Shown here piece by piece: positions 63,613-64,000 of a DNA stretch of 64,000 nucleotides; position 1 is the first letter of the stretch, and every line of letters begins with the position of its first letter. The notes under the pieces were generated by a model, which saw only the letters and a program-made list of their open reading frames with translations, was not told the DNA's origin and ran no database searches. Origin of the DNA: Hyposmocoma kahamanoa (lineage: Eukaryota > Arthropoda > Insecta > Lepidoptera > Cosmopterigidae); the NCBI RefSeq assembly GCF_003589595.1, contig NW_020653200.1, positions 3,833,104 through 3,897,103 of the forward strand. The letters are read 5' to 3'. Both the position numbers and the translations under genes were made by a program.

Positions 63613-64000
63613 GAATACATTTGGATACCACGTCGGAGGTAGAGGCAATCAGCCTCTACGTAGCTATAATAGATAAACACAAAGCTGCTGTAGGCACACA
63701 TACTGTTCCTTTTAACGAAAATGCAACTGTGGATTACCGCAGATATTTTATTTGCCGCTGCCAATACGGAATCGAGAGACTTAATACATTATATGTGTGC
63801 GACCGCCGTGAAAACTTCGATTAAAAAAGATTAATGAAAAATGTTTCCTAAACTTATGCAATAAGATTTCTTTTCTACGCCAAAAATTCAGAAAAAATTA
63901 GTATCGAGCAATAGATAATGGGATCGTTAATCAAGTAAGTCGAATTATAAAATTAATTAAAGAACATGGATATCGAAAGCACCGTCATCGCCGCTACCAG
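63613..64000. other. Right edge; no gene established
   Basis: Two open stretches on the plus strand, 63621-63824 (VPFNENATVDYRRYFICRCQ) and 63897-64000, look somewhat protein-like. They may be exons of a gene continuing past the window, but splice phases did not agree in my reading. Confidence 0.3.

Overview
The window is a stretch of an insect nuclear genome, almost certainly a lepidopteran (moth or butterfly). Reasons: it is AT-rich, has spliced genes with GT-AG introns, and is dominated by repeats typical of Lepidoptera: ten copies of one poly(A)-tailed SINE, a tRNA-derived SINE, many 5'-truncated non-LTR retrotransposons, hAT and other TIR elements, and a Ty3/Gypsy remnant. Nothing bacterial (operons, CRISPR, Shine-Dalgarno genes) is present.

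Genes. One host gene is clear: the 5' half of a secernin gene on the minus strand. Three exons (3709-3861, 2841-3037, 927-1233) have matching splice phases and code for about 219 residues, starting with the catalytic-cysteine motif; the rest runs off the left edge. Two other exon-like pieces, 45900-46023 (minus) and 63564-63612 (plus, right edge), are tentative. An unrecognised coding-like fragment lies at 11846-12230 (minus).

Layout. 1-3.9 kb: secernin. 5-19 kb: SINEs, R1-like, Jockey/CR1-like and other RT fragments, a 298-bp MITE at 7887-8184, and three back-to-back perfect hairpins at 9.42-9.67 kb. 19.9-22 kb: a non-LTR copy inserted in an unusual GC-rich block bounded by inverted repeats. 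25-40 kb: SINEs and MITEs, several with clean target-site duplications (28507-28935, 29797-30172, 36789-36953). 40-50 kb: mostly featureless, with one solo LTR (46686-46929).

50-63 kb is a nested repeat block. A minus-strand Gypsy pol lies at 53.2-59.1 kb. Its RT core is deleted, and its integrase is split by 2.8 kb of foreign DNA that itself holds an 834-bp hAT-type element. After a 400-N assembly gap comes a plus-strand Transib (RAG1-related) transposase reading frame, 59707-61799. It is open in a single frame except for four stop codons, and its first catalytic Asp appears changed to Asn. Two copies of a 205-213 bp direct repeat bracket this block.

How parts work together: the host gene stands alone. 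The rest is a record of successive insertions, in which target-site duplications and interrupted elements give relative ages.
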